Origin: an uncultured bacterium
GTDB taxonomy: Bacteria; Cyanobacteriota; Vampirovibrionia; Gastranaerophilales; Gastranaerophilaceae
DNA length: 64,000 bases
Reading direction: 5' to 3'
NCBI GenBank assembly: GCA_902775025.1
Contig: CACYKP010000006.1
Location: forward strand, 1 to 64,000
Below, in pieces: positions 1 to 8,241 of the stretch. Positions within the stretch are counted from its first letter, which is position 1. Each line of letters opens with the position of its first letter. The notes beneath the pieces were generated by a model. It ran no database searches. It saw only the letters and a list, made by a program, of their open reading frames with translations, and was not told the DNA's origin. The position numbers and the translations under genes are program-made.

Positions 1-77
1 AAACCTCCTAAATATTCAGCACTTGCACTCAATGCGAAAACTCCTAACAAACCCATCGTTAATAAAATCTTTTTCAT
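1..77 (-). CDS. N-terminus of an exported protein (cut by window edge)
   Basis: Only the first 25 codons are in the window. They read as a Sec signal peptide: a Lys pair after Met, a Leu/Gly-rich hydrophobic core and a small-residue SASA end that fits a signal peptidase I site. A strong AAGGAGG ribosome site lies a few bases upstream of the ATG at 77. The mature protein is outside the window, so no function can be given. Confidence 0.7.
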   Translation of the reverse strand, partial: MKKILLTMGLLGVFALSASAEYLGG

Positions 78-171
78 ATACCCTCCTTAATTTAATGAAC
101 ACAAATGCATTATATCAAATATAATACCTATTTTAAATAATATATAAACTTATATTAATTTATATTAATAC

Positions 172-200
172 TTGTTATTATTTGTATTTTTTCATAATAT
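172..200 (+). promoter_or_regulatory. Candidate sigma-70 promoter for the gene at 227
   Basis: TTGTTA (172-177) is followed after 17 bases by TAATAT (195-200). The gene start with its AAGGG ribosome site lies 27 bases downstream. The surrounding AT richness makes chance matches likely. Confidence 0.4.
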
Positions 201-226
201 AAAAATACTTGAAAGGGATTTTTTAA

Positions 227-874
227 ATGAAAATATCGCAGATTGATAATAATATTAATTTTAATGGAAAAGTTATTGTTAAAAACGCAATTAGTCCAAA
301 TCAAAAACATCTTTTTAATTTACATAAAAATAATCTTGATAATATGATAAAAGATATGCCTTTTGATTTATTTATAGAACAGAGTAAAAGTAAAAAAACA
401 ATTTCTTTAACGACGAACGTAGAAAATACATCTGCATATTTTGTCAGAAAAAATAAACAAAACTTTGAAGAAGCCGCCGGTTATGTAATAGAAGAAGGAA
501 AGAATAAATCAAAAGTTTATCAAGATATGGTTAAAGCTCAAAACATGCTTGATGCCGGCACTAATGCTTTTAAATGCGTAATATTTGGTAAATTTAAACT
601 TGCACGAGAATTTGAAAAAGAACATGCAAAACTGGCTGTAGCTGACTTTGATGTTTATAAACAAATTCCGCATTTAGTATTAAACGGAGTACCGAAAGAA
701 GTAATAAAACAAGCAAGAAACAATGCGTTTAAGTACAGGATTTATAAATTATTTACCCCAAAAACACAAGAAGAAAAACAATTCTTAAAAATGCGAAGAG
801 AATATTTAAATGAATTAAAAGCTAAAAATATAAAACCTAAAACTGTGACATTAGAACTACCAAGGTTTTATTAA
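227..874 (+). CDS. Lineage-specific protein with N-terminal F-x-G motif
   Basis: I do not recognise a known family in this 215-residue, basic, soluble protein. It has no signal peptide or membrane segment. The first 20 residues are Asn/Ile-rich and contain FNGK at residues 12-15, a short motif that recurs near the start of several unrelated proteins in this window (genes at 887, 6996 and 12950). The rest is Lys-rich and mostly helical in character. The ATG is preceded by GAAAGGG at a good distance. It stands alone and is convergent with the gene at 887-1504. A role as a secreted or host-directed protein is speculation. Confidence 0.7.
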   Translation: MKISQIDNNINFNGKVIVKNAISPNQKHLFNLHKNNLDNMIKDMPFDLFIEQSKSKKTISLTTNVENTSAYFVRKNKQNFEEAAGYVIEEGKNKSKVYQDMVKAQNMLDAGTNAFKCVIFGKFKLAREFEKEHAKLAVADFDVYKQIPHLVLNGVPKEVIKQARNNAFKYRIYKLFTPKTQEEKQFLKMRREYLNELKAKNIKPKTVTLELPRFY

Positions 875-886
875 TTTATAGAAATA

Positions 887-1504
887 TTAAATCTTAAATA
901 TTTTTGCTTCTAATTCGTCAAGCTGACATCTTGTATATTCTGCCAATGTTCTATATACATTTGCGAGATTATTATTCAAATTATGTAAAATTGTCGGATT
1001 TTTTATAACGTCATCGGCATTTAAATCTGAATTGAGCTTATTAACTTCTTTTTGTATTAATTTTAATTCATCAGGTGATAAATTTGTTTTATCGGGGACA
1101 ATTTTGGTCTTATATGAAAAATAGTCTATTATATTATCCTTTGGCAAATCTTTGTAATAAGTACTACTCCCTTCAATTTTATTAACTTTTTTACTATTTA
1201 TATAAAGACTGGAGGTACCATTTTTTTTGCTCATTTCTACTTTTATTACATCGTCTTTTCCGTCTTTTAGGAGGGTTTTTATAATTCGTGTAAAAACTCT
1301 GCCATCACAAAGGTTTTTATATGCAAAACCTAATTCTCTGTAATATTCTTTTTCTGAACTCCTGAATATTGCAATGTCTATACTTTTTCTGGCATCGGCA
1401 AATGCTGTTTTTAATGCATAATTTGGTTCCCATTTTGATTTAAATGATATATTTTGACGGTTATAATTATTATTTGTCCCATTAATTTTATTTACATTTA
1501 ACAT
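887..1504 (-). CDS. Lineage-specific protein with N-terminal F-x-S/G motif
   Basis: This 205-residue hypothetical protein has no recognised domain. Its first 25 residues are Asn-rich with an ISFKSK stretch around residues 19-24, resembling the FNGK and FYGK starts of neighbouring lineage-specific proteins. The remainder is charged and lacks membrane segments. A clear AGGAG ribosome site precedes the ATG at 1504. A putative promoter of the form AGCAAA-N18-TATATA lies about 35-65 bases upstream and is shared with at least two other genes here. It ends 12 bases from the convergent gene at 227. Confidence 0.65.
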   Translation of the reverse strand: MLNVNKINGTNNNYNRQNISFKSKWEPNYALKTAFADARKSIDIAIFRSSEKEYYRELGFAYKNLCDGRVFTRIIKTLLKDGKDDVIKVEMSKKNGTSSLYINSKKVNKIEGSSTYYKDLPKDNIIDYFSYKTKIVPDKTNLSPDELKLIQKEVNKLNSDLNADDVIKNPTILHNLNNNLANVYRTLAEYTRCQLDELEAKIFKI

Positions 1505-1588
1505 ATACTTCTCCTGTTGTTATAATTTTCAACTTATGATTTATATAAACCTTATAAAAAATAAATTTGCTAGTAATAATATAAAAAA

Positions 1589-1612
1589 GTAGGGTGCGTC
1601 GTTTGACGCACC
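1589..1612 (+). repeat. REP hairpin, type 1, left copy beside RAYT 1
   Basis: GTAG (1589-1592) is followed by the 20-base hairpin GGTGCGTCGTTTGACGCACC. The same 24 bases occur in opposite orientation on the other side of the RAYT gene at 2175-2198. A GTAG tetranucleotide before a hairpin is the recognised layout of REP elements acted on by RAYT transposases. Confidence 0.85.
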
Positions 1613-1624
1613 GACAACAATTAA

Positions 1625-2149
1625 TTATTCTAACTCTAAATCATTTTCAAAATTACACCAATCAATATTGTAATAACCCAATTTAACAAATTTATTAAAT
1701 GATGAATATTTCCAATCTTTTGGCGGTATTTGATAATGTTTATATGAATTATAGTGAATATAATCAGCGTGTTTATTAAAATCATCTTGATTTCTTATTA
1801 TATGGTCGTAAAACCTTCTTTGCCAAACACCTGCTTCTTTTCTTTTCTGCATGCTATCAGGCAAATTATCTTTGTTTATTTTCTCTGATAGATTATATGA
1901 AAAATATTTTTTAAAATTTGAAATAATCTGAGAAAAATTTTTCAATTCTTTCTCTTTTATTATCATATGCAAATGGTCTTTTAATACACAAATTGCAACT
2001 ATCTCAAATTCATAATTCTGTTTTATTCTTAAAAATGCTTCACGTAGTAATTGAATATTATCTAATAGTAATTCTTTTCTTTCATATGTAACAATAGTAA
2101 TAAAAATATATGAATAACCTTGTAAATAATATCTTTTGTAATTTGGCAT
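1625..2149 (-). CDS. REP-associated tyrosine transposase (RAYT 1)
   Basis: This is an HUH endonuclease of the IS200/Y1-transposase superfamily, REP-associated branch, expected to nick single-stranded REP hairpins. The 174 residues start with the family-typical NYKRYY stretch and the ITIVTYERK strand. The HUH histidines sit in DHLHMI at about residue 58-63. Downstream are the WQRRFYDH and DYIHYN segments typical of RAYTs, the latter a candidate for the tyrosine-bearing helix. It is full length and intact. Identical REP hairpins flank it in inverted orientation, within 12 bases of the stop and 26 bases of the start. A paralogue with a different REP pair lies at 15837-16364. Confidence 0.9.
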   Translation of the reverse strand: MPNYKRYYLQGYSYIFITIVTYERKELLLDNIQLLREAFLRIKQNYEFEIVAICVLKDHLHMIIKEKELKNFSQIISNFKKYFSYNLSEKINKDNLPDSMQKRKEAGVWQRRFYDHIIRNQDDFNKHADYIHYNSYKHYQIPPKDWKYSSFNKFVKLGYYNIDWCNFENDLELE

Positions 2150-2174
2150 TTTCTAATTATTACATATTATATTT

Positions 2175-2198
2175 GGTGCGTCAAACGACGCACCCTAC
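2175..2198 (-). repeat. REP hairpin, type 1, right copy beside RAYT 1
   Basis: This is the exact reverse complement of 1589-1612: a hairpin with AAAC loop followed by CTAC. The two copies point inward and enclose the RAYT gene. Confidence 0.85.
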
Positions 2199-2199
2199 A

Positions 2200-2424
2200 T
2201 TATTTATTAAATTTGAATGTATCGATAAATGCTATTTTATATCCGAGTATTTGGGCTATTAGCTTTACTTCTTTGTATGAGATTGTTTCATTGCGTAATT
2301 TTTGAGATAAACTTCCTAATGAATATTTTTTGTTTTGAGCTTCTCCAATTCTGGCAGCTAATTCTTTAAGTGTCAAATCCCTATCGCCTGCTAAATTTTT
2401 AATCTCATTTGCTATTTTACCCAT
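2200..2424 (-). CDS. Small XRE-like helix-turn-helix protein
   Basis: This 74-residue protein is likely a DNA-binding regulator. The stretch LTLKELAARIGEA (about residues 18-30) followed by YSLGSLSQKLRN looks like a helix-turn-helix of the XRE/lambda-repressor type. It is transcribed away from the repeat protein gene at 2557. The shared intergenic region holds two direct repeats of TCGATAAATATAT that could be its operator. The stop codon lies just outside the right REP of RAYT 1. No effector domain is present, so it is a DNA-binding domain alone. Confidence 0.7.
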   Translation of the reverse strand: MGKIANEIKNLAGDRDLTLKELAARIGEAQNKKYSLGSLSQKLRNETISYKEVKLIAQILGYKIAFIDTFKFNK

Positions 2425-2463
2425 AGTAAAATTATAACTTTTTTAAATAAATTTATTTACTAG

Positions 2464-2496
2464 TCGATAAATATATTGACAAATCGATAAATATAT
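2464..2496. promoter_or_regulatory. Direct-repeat operator candidate with promoter
   Basis: TCGATAAATATAT occurs at 2464-2476 and again at 2484-2496, exactly 20 bases (about two helical turns) apart. TTGACA at 2476-2481 lies between them, with AATAAT 17 bases downstream (2499-2504). A repressor on the repeats would cover the -35 box. The small HTH protein next to it is the obvious candidate. Its binding is inferred. Confidence 0.45.
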
Positions 2497-2556
2497 GCAA
2501 TAATAAGTATATAATATTTATATTTTTACATTTACCAAATTAAGAAAGGAGTATTT

Positions 2557-3210
2557 ATGGATTTTCATTTAGGTATCCGTGGCGGTAGTCGTTTAATTCC
2601 CCCTAAAAAAAATAATGATGAAGCTGTAAAAAATTCAAAAGCAGACTTAGAAACTTTAAAACCTGATAATAGTGTACACTATGAAAGTATATCTTCATTA
2701 AAAAATCGAATACAAACAAAGCAAAATGAATTAAAATCTAAGATTCAAGAATATAAGCATTTTTGTGCTCAATATGGTATAGAGCCTGATGAAGAAAAAA
2801 TAAACAACTGGAACACATTATCAAAACGTCTTGGTTGGATTGAAAAATATATAACTGATGCTAATCAAGAAATAGCTAAAATAACTACAAAAGGTGCTAT
2901 AGATAAACTTGAAGCACAGTCTAAGGTAGGTAATGGCGTAGGTACAGAAAGTGTAGATTCATTAAAAAATCGAATACAGGCAAAGCAAAATGAATTAAAA
3001 TCTAAGATTCAAGAATATAAGCATTTTTGTGCTCAATATGGTATAGAGCCTGATGAAGAAAAAATAAACAACTGGAACAAAAGTATTAATAGTGCATTAT
3101 CAAAACGTCTTGATTGGATTGAAAAATATATAACTGAGGCTAATCAAGAAATAGCTAAAATAACTACCAGAACAGTTTTAGACAAGCTTGAGGCTCAATC
3201 TGATAATTAA
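2557..3210 (+). CDS. Protein with two near-identical ~80-residue coiled-coil repeats
   Basis: I do not recognise the family. The 217-residue protein contains two almost identical helical units, each running from SLKNRIQ through EYKHFCAQYGIEPDEEKINNWN to KLEAQS (about residues 45-122 and 133-215). The second unit carries a four- to six-residue insertion (KSINSA). The DNA of both units is nearly identical, so the duplication is recent. The units look like antiparallel coiled coils and each contains one cysteine. No signal peptide or membrane segment is seen. A strong AAGGAG precedes the ATG, and a terminator follows at 3271-3315. Confidence 0.7.
   Translation: MDFHLGIRGGSRLIPPKKNNDEAVKNSKADLETLKPDNSVHYESISSLKNRIQTKQNELKSKIQEYKHFCAQYGIEPDEEKINNWNTLSKRLGWIEKYITDANQEIAKITTKGAIDKLEAQSKVGNGVGTESVDSLKNRIQAKQNELKSKIQEYKHFCAQYGIEPDEEKINNWNKSINSALSKRLDWIEKYITEANQEIAKITTRTVLDKLEAQSDN
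2683..3201 (+). repeat. Recent in-gene tandem duplication
   Basis: Bases 2683-2922 and 2947-3201 are near-identical direct repeats with an offset of 264 bases. They differ by a few substitutions and a short in-frame insertion in the second copy. Confidence 0.85.
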
Positions 3211-3231
3211 CAGGAATTATACCGCAAGCAT

Positions 3232-3251
3232 CGTGCGTCGTTTGACGCATC
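3232..3251. repeat. Degenerate type-1 REP hairpin
   Basis: GTGCGTCGTTTGACGCAT matches the type-1 REP hairpin core but lacks the GTAG tetranucleotide and has decayed ends. It lies just after the repeat protein gene. Confidence 0.6.
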
Positions 3252-3270
3252 GAATACAATAATATAAAAA

Positions 3271-3315
3271 AAGTAAGGTGCGAGTGGTAATATTTACCCC
3301 CGCACCTTACTTTTT
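3271..3315. terminator. Bidirectional terminator
   Basis: AAGTAAGGTGCG and CGCACCTTACTTTTT form a stem with A/T runs on both sides. It lies between the end of the repeat protein gene (plus strand) and the end of the PFOR gene (minus strand), so it can serve both. The stem resembles the REP hairpin, so it may be a co-opted REP. Confidence 0.75.
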
Positions 3316-3344
3316 GCTTTATAAAGCCTTAATGCTCTATTGCC

Positions 3345-6300
3345 TTACTTCAACAACGCACCAACTGATTTGTAGACTTCCATTCTGTTTGCAGCATCTT
3401 TTTCAGCTTTTGAATAAAGTTCTTCTGCTGCATCAGGGTTAGTCTTAAGAAGTGATTTGTATCTTCCTTCACTTCTGATGAAGTCTTGGTATGCACCCTT
3501 AGGATCTTTAGCATCCCAAGTGAACGGTACTTCTGCAGATGGGTTGTATCTGTATAGTGGGAAGTAACCAGCTTCAACTGCACGTTTTTGTTCTGTCTGA
3601 GTCTTAGACATATCAATACCGTGAGCGATACAAGGAGCATAAGCGAAGATGATAGAAGGTCCGTTGTAAGCTTCAGCTTCTTGGAATGCTTTAAGAGTTT
3701 GCATTCTATCAGCACCAAGAGCAACTGATGCTACATAAACGTAACCGTAAGACATACTCATCAAGCCCATGTTTTTCTTGTAAGTTGGTTTACCGCCTGT
3801 AGCAAACTTAGCAACAGCACCTGTAGGTGTTGATTTAGAAGCTTGACCACCAGTGTTAGAATAAACTTCTGTATCAAGAACAAGGATATTAACATTCTTG
3901 TTTTGAGCAAGAACGTGGTCAATACCGCCGTATCCGATATCGTTTGCCCAACCGTCACCACCTATAATCCAGATTGATTTATCTGTGAAGTAGTCTTCTA
4001 ATTCTCTTATTTTTGTTAATGTTCCGCATTTGCAATCAGGAGCATATTTTTCAATTAAGACTTTTGCTTTGTTTTGAGCTTCTACAGCTTCCGGAGTTTT
4101 TGAATTATCCCAATGAGTCATAGCTTCAGTTAAAGCAGCCTTCAAATCAGCAGGAGCTTCTTCTTTAGCAAGAACTTCTTCAACTTTTTCTTTTAATAAT
4201 GCTCTGTTTGAATCTACTGCTAATCTCATACCGAAACCGAATTCAGCATTATCTTCGAATAGAGAGTTAGCCCAAGCAGGACCTCTGCCTTCCTTAGTAG
4301 TAGTGTAAGGAATAGTCGGGAAAGTACCTGAGTAGATTGAAGAACAACCTGTTGCGTTAGCTACGATTGCGTTTTCACCGAATAATTGAGAAACCAATTT
4401 AACATAAGGAGTTTCACCGCACCCTGCGCAAGCGCCTGAGAACTCAAATAACGGTTTACGTAGCATTGCACCCTTAATTGTCTTAGTAGTGTTTTTACCC
4501 ATTACGTTATCCGGAAGTGCGTCAAAGAATTTTTCGTTTTCTCTTTCGCCTGCTTCAACTTCTTTTTCAATTGTTGACCAAGTAAGAACTTCTTTTCCCG
4601 GAACTTTTGACATCGGACATTGGTCTAAACATACACCGCATCCTGTACAATCGTCGCAGTAAACTTGAATTCTGAATTTTTCACCGTGGTCATTTGGCTT
4701 AGCATCAACTGTTGTGAATGTTGATGGTGCGTTCTTCAAATCATCAGCTTCAACCAATTTAGTTCTGATTGCAGCGTGAGGACAAGCTGATGCACAAATA
4801 CCGCATTGAGCACAAGTTGCACTGTTCCAATGTGGAACACGAGGAGCGATACCACGTTTTTCAAGACAAGCTGTACCTGTTGGAATTACACCATCGTTGC
4901 TCATAGCTGAAACAGGTATGTCGTCGCCTTTTTGTCTCATTGATGGTTCGATGATTTTCTTAGCAAAATCGCTTGCATCATCAGAGATAAGCTTAATATC
5001 TTCTGCGTGAGCAACACCGTCTAAGCTTGCCGGTATAACAACTTCTTCTGTTGCGTTGATAGCTGCATCAATAAGAGCTAAGTTCATGTTAACAACATCG
5101 TCGCCTTTTTTCTTAAAGGTCTTAGTTGTCATAGCTCTCATGCCTTCATAAGCTTGTTCAAACGGTATGATACCTGAAACTTTGAAGTAAGCTACCATCA
5201 TAACTGTATTAGCACCTTTACCTCTTAAACCGGGTTGTTCCTTGATTAATTTTTCAGCATCAACATTGTAGAATTTTATTTTCTTGTTGATGATTGTTTC
5301 TTGCATATCTCTTGTTAAGTGAGAGAATTCTTCTTTTGACCAAGGTGAATTTAGAAGGAATGTACCGCCTTCTTTAATACCTTTAAGTAAGTCATAACGA
5401 CCAATATAAGCGTGAGCTGAAACTGAAACAAAATCAGGTGCTGTAATTAAGTAAGTTGACTTAATTGGTTTATCACCAAAACGTAAGTGAGAAACAGTTA
5501 CACCAAATGATTTCTTTGAGTCATAAGCAAAGTATGCTTGAGCATCTTTGTTTGTATATTGACCGATAATCTTGATTGAGTTTTTGTTAGCACCGACTGT
5601 ACCGTCTGAGCCTAAGCCCCAGAACATACAGTTTGTAGTTCCTTCAGGTTCTGTAACAATATGTTCGGAGTAATCTAAAGATTTGTGTGTAACATCGTCG
5701 TTAATACCAACGGTAAATCCGTGGAAACCGTTATTTGCAAGATGTTTATATACTGCATATACCATAGAAGGTGTAAATTCTTTAGAAGATAAGCCGTAAC
5801 GACCACCTATGATTCTGATGTCTTTACCTTGTAATGCTGCAACTACATCTAAGTAAAGCGGTTCACCGATTGAGCCTGCTTCTTTTGTTCTATCGAGTAC
5901 TGCAATTCTCTTAACGCTAGAAGGTAATGCTTCATTGAATCTCTTAACATCGAATGGTCTATACAATCTTACTTTAACTAAACCGTACTTAGTACCTTTT
6001 TTAGCGTTTAAGTATTCGATAGTTTCTTCGATTGTTTCGCAGCTTGAACCTATTGCAACAATTACATCAGTAGCATCAGGAGCACCAACATAATCAAACG
6101 GATGATATTGACGACCGGTAATCTTAGCAACTTTGTCCATATATTCTTGAACGATATCAGGAACTGCATCATAGTATTTGTTAACTGTTTCACGACCTTG
6201 GAAGTATACGTCTGTGTTTTGAGCACCGACTTTACAAATAGGAGCTTCAGGTCTTAAAGCTCTAGCTCTGAATTCTTCTATATATTGAGGTTCAACAAGA

Positions 6301-6878
6301 GAAGCGATTTCTTCATAAGAAATTTCTTCAATCTTGTGAATTTCATGTGATGTTCTGAATCCGTCAAAGAATTGCAAGAACGGAACTTTAGCTTTATATG
6401 TTGATAAATGAGCAACTAAAGCCATATCCATTTCTTCTTGAACGCTGTTTGCAGCGAGCATTGCATACCCTGTATTACGGCAGCCCATAACGTCTGTATG
6501 ATCACCAAAAATTGCTAATGATTGAGCCGCTAATGCACGAGCAGAAACGTGAATAACGTGTGGTAACATTTCACCTGCAACTTTGTGCATAACAGGAATC
6601 ATTAATAATAAACCTTGTGAAGCAGTGTATGTAGAAGTCAATGCACCTGCTGCAAGAGAACCGTGAACAGCACCTGCTGCACCGGCTTCTGATTGCATTT
6701 CGGCAACTTTAACTTCTTTGCCCCAAATGTTTTTCTTGTGTTGTGAAGCCCATTCATCAACCCATTCTCCCATAGTAGAAGAAGGTGTGATAGGGTAGAT
6801 TGCGGAAACTTCAGAAAGCGCATACGCAACATGTGCTGCAGCGTAGTTTCCGTCAACTGTAATTGTGTTTTTTGACAT
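3345..6878 (-). CDS. nifJ: Pyruvate:ferredoxin (flavodoxin) oxidoreductase
   Basis: PFOR oxidises pyruvate with CoA to acetyl-CoA and CO2 and reduces ferredoxin, in the cytoplasm. The 1177 residues match the usual single-chain homodimeric enzyme. In order: the N-terminal pyrimidine-binding TPP domain (IYPITPSSTMGEWVDEW near residue 29), domain II, the CoA-binding part, two [4Fe-4S] motifs (CAQCGICASACP and CDDCTGCGVCLDQCP, about residues 690-760) and a C-terminal TPP domain with GGDGWANDIGYGG and SNTGGQASK. A further CAGCGE motif provides ligands for the TPP-proximal cluster. Start at ATG 6878 has an AAAGGGAGA ribosome site. It is monocistronic. The reduced ferredoxin made here would feed an [FeFe] hydrogenase whose maturation genes follow at 8-13 kb. 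Confidence 0.97.
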   Translation of the reverse strand: MSKNTITVDGNYAAAHVAYALSEVSAIYPITPSSTMGEWVDEWASQHKKNIWGKEVKVAEMQSEAGAAGAVHGSLAAGALTSTYTASQGLLLMIPVMHKVAGEMLPHVIHVSARALAAQSLAIFGDHTDVMGCRNTGYAMLAANSVQEEMDMALVAHLSTYKAKVPFLQFFDGFRTSHEIHKIEEISYEEIASLVEPQYIEEFRARALRPEAPICKVGAQNTDVYFQGRETVNKYYDAVPDIVQEYMDKVAKITGRQYHPFDYVGAPDATDVIVAIGSSCETIEETIEYLNAKKGTKYGLVKVRLYRPFDVKRFNEALPSSVKRIAVLDRTKEAGSIGEPLYLDVVAALQGKDIRIIGGRYGLSSKEFTPSMVYAVYKHLANNGFHGFTVGINDDVTHKSLDYSEHIVTEPEGTTNCMFWGLGSDGTVGANKNSIKIIGQYTNKDAQAYFAYDSKKSFGVTVSHLRFGDKPIKSTYLITAPDFVSVSAHAYIGRYDLLKGIKEGGTFLLNSPWSKEEFSHLTRDMQETIINKKIKFYNVDAEKLIKEQPGLRGKGANTVMMVAYFKVSGIIPFEQAYEGMRAMTTKTFKKKGDDVVNMNLALIDAAINATEEVVIPASLDGVAHAEDIKLISDDASDFAKKIIEPSMRQKGDDIPVSAMSNDGVIPTGTACLEKRGIAPRVPHWNSATCAQCGICASACPHAAIRTKLVEADDLKNAPSTFTTVDAKPNDHGEKFRIQVYCDDCTGCGVCLDQCPMSKVPGKEVLTWSTIEKEVEAGERENEKFFDALPDNVMGKNTTKTIKGAMLRKPLFEFSGACAGCGETPYVKLVSQLFGENAIVANATGCSSIYSGTFPTIPYTTTKEGRGPAWANSLFEDNAEFGFGMRLAVDSNRALLKEKVEEVLAKEEAPADLKAALTEAMTHWDNSKTPEAVEAQNKAKVLIEKYAPDCKCGTLTKIRELEDYFTDKSIWIIGGDGWANDIGYGGIDHVLAQNKNVNILVLDTEVYSNTGGQASKSTPTGAVAKFATGGKPTYKKNMGLMSMSYGYVYVASVALGADRMQTLKAFQEAEAYNGPSIIFAYAPCIAHGIDMSKTQTEQKRAVEAGYFPLYRYNPSAEVPFTWDAKDPKGAYQDFIRSEGRYKSLLKTNPDAAEELYSKAEKDAANRMEVYKSVGALLK

Positions 6879-6995
6879 AATTTATATCTCCCTTTCTAAA
6901 TTACTCTTCCGAGCCTTTATTTTATTATAAAACAAACATGAAATAGAAAAAATTCTTTTCCGGCAAATTTATTTTTTAGCGGTTTTATAAATAGT

Positions 6996-7799
6996 ATGAT
7001 TACTTTTGAAGGCAGACAAAAAACAATACAAACCGCTTATACTATTGGGCTTAAAGCTCATAATATTTATCCTCATGTATCAAGTTCACAGGTAAAAAAA
7101 AGGTACTTTAAGGCAAATAATATATCAGAATTTTCACAAAAGCCATTACCTGAGTTTTACAACAAGATTAGCGAAAAAGTTATTGAATTACGTGAAATTT
7201 TAAAAAATAATAATTCTAAAATTTGTGATTTTATTTATGCAATGCAAGACAAAAAAGTCGGTAACTGTTTTGAAGAAGCTCTGCTGGCTGAAATAATAGG
7301 AAAGTTAAACGGACAAAAAAATATTTATGTCGGTAATATTTTTGTAAAAAAAGAAAATGTCCCAGAGAAAAAAAGCATAGATCACTCTGTCGCATTTATA
7401 ACAAATAAAAGAATCAAAAGCAAAAAAGAATATGAATTTAAAAACAAAGAAGCTATTATTATTGACCCTTGGCTTGGAATTACAGATTTTGCAAGCAATT
7501 ATTTTACGCAATTAAAAAATCATTTCAAAAACTCTTTTAAAGAACTTCCGGATCAAGATTTTTTGGAATACTTAATCGGTACCGAATCCAAAAACATAAA
7601 AGAATTCAGAGATGGGCGCAGAAATTCGTGTCAGGATTTAAAATTCAATATAGAATCTGTTGAAACTTTCCCTATAGATAAATTAAAACAAAAAATATAT
7701 AAAGCTTTTTTCCCCGAACTTGTAATAAAAAAATATAAAAAAATAGAATTACCCAAATTAACTAATCAAAAATCAATTGCAAAAAAAGAAAGTTTATAA
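6996..7799 (+). CDS. Candidate papain-fold cysteine protease/deamidase effector
   Basis: I cannot place this 267-residue protein in a named family, but three spaced motifs look like a Cys-His-Asp triad of the papain/transglutaminase-like fold: GNCFEEA (Cys91), DHSVAF (His130) and IIDPWLG (Asp157, with Trp159). Such GNC/DH/DPW patterns occur in bacterial effector-type proteases and glutamine deamidases. There is no signal peptide. The N-terminus, MITFEGRQK, carries the short F-x-G motif seen in other lineage-specific proteins here. The ribosome site is weak and the ATG at 6996 is chosen because the frame has no better start. It is divergent from PFOR. Activity and targets are inference. Confidence 0.6.
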   Translation: MITFEGRQKTIQTAYTIGLKAHNIYPHVSSSQVKKRYFKANNISEFSQKPLPEFYNKISEKVIELREILKNNNSKICDFIYAMQDKKVGNCFEEALLAEIIGKLNGQKNIYVGNIFVKKENVPEKKSIDHSVAFITNKRIKSKKEYEFKNKEAIIIDPWLGITDFASNYFTQLKNHFKNSFKELPDQDFLEYLIGTESKNIKEFRDGRRNSCQDLKFNIESVETFPIDKLKQKIYKAFFPELVIKKYKKIELPKLTNQKSIAKKESL

Positions 7800-7889
7800 C
7801 ATAATAAATATAGCCTGAGTCCCGAGGGGGTAAATATATAATTAAGAGTGTTATATATTGAATTCTTTGGATAAAGGGGGATACTAATT

Positions 7890-7924
7890 AAAAAGGTCGT
7901 GCCTCCTTGCAGGTGCGACTTTTT
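7890..7924 (+). terminator. Rho-independent terminator
   Basis: AAAAAGGTCGTGCC pairs (with two G-U pairs and one bulge) with GGTGCGACTTTTT around an eight-base loop. It would end transcription of the gene at 6996 ahead of the hydrogenase-maturation genes. The 90 bases between stop codon and stem are GC-poor with short G runs; I see no known riboswitch in them. Confidence 0.65.
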
Positions 7925-7992
7925 AGTTTGGGGAACACCCTACACGAAAACTCTACATGAGGGGCAGAAATTACTTAAGAAAGGATATATTT

Positions 7993-8238
7993 ATGGAAAC
8001 AAGAGTTGCAATTATAGGGATTATTGTTGAGAATGATGCAGTTGTTTGCGATATTCAAAATCTTTTAACGGAATATTCAAAATATATTATAGGAAGAATG
8101 GGAATTCCATACCAGCCAAAAGCTGTAAGAATAATAAGCGTTGTTCTTGATGCACCGGTTGATACCATTAATGCTCTAACAGGAAAAATCGGTAAAATTG
8201 AAGGCGTAAATGCTAAAACTGTTTATTCAAATGTTTAA
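7993..8238 (+). CDS. TM1266-family iron-only hydrogenase system regulator
   Basis: This 81-residue ACT/NikR-C-like protein belongs to the family of small regulators found beside [FeFe]-hydrogenase maturation genes. METRVAIIGIIVEN at the start and the later KAVRIISVVLDAPVDTINALTGKIGKIEGV segment are the typical two beta-alpha-beta halves. An upstream in-frame start exists at 7957, but the AAGAAAGGATA ribosome site points to the ATG at 7993. hydG follows about 200 bases later, so this is probably the first gene of the maturation set. Its ligand is not known and the regulatory role is taken from gene neighbourhood of the family. Confidence 0.85.
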   Translation: METRVAIIGIIVENDAVVCDIQNLLTEYSKYIIGRMGIPYQPKAVRIISVVLDAPVDTINALTGKIGKIEGVNAKTVYSNV

Positions 8239-8241
8239 GAA

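Noticed and set aside
7800-7889. Possible riboswitch upstream of the hydrogenase-maturation genes
   Set aside because: I compared it with the riboswitch classes I know and found no matching core. The stem that follows is more simply a terminator of the preceding gene.
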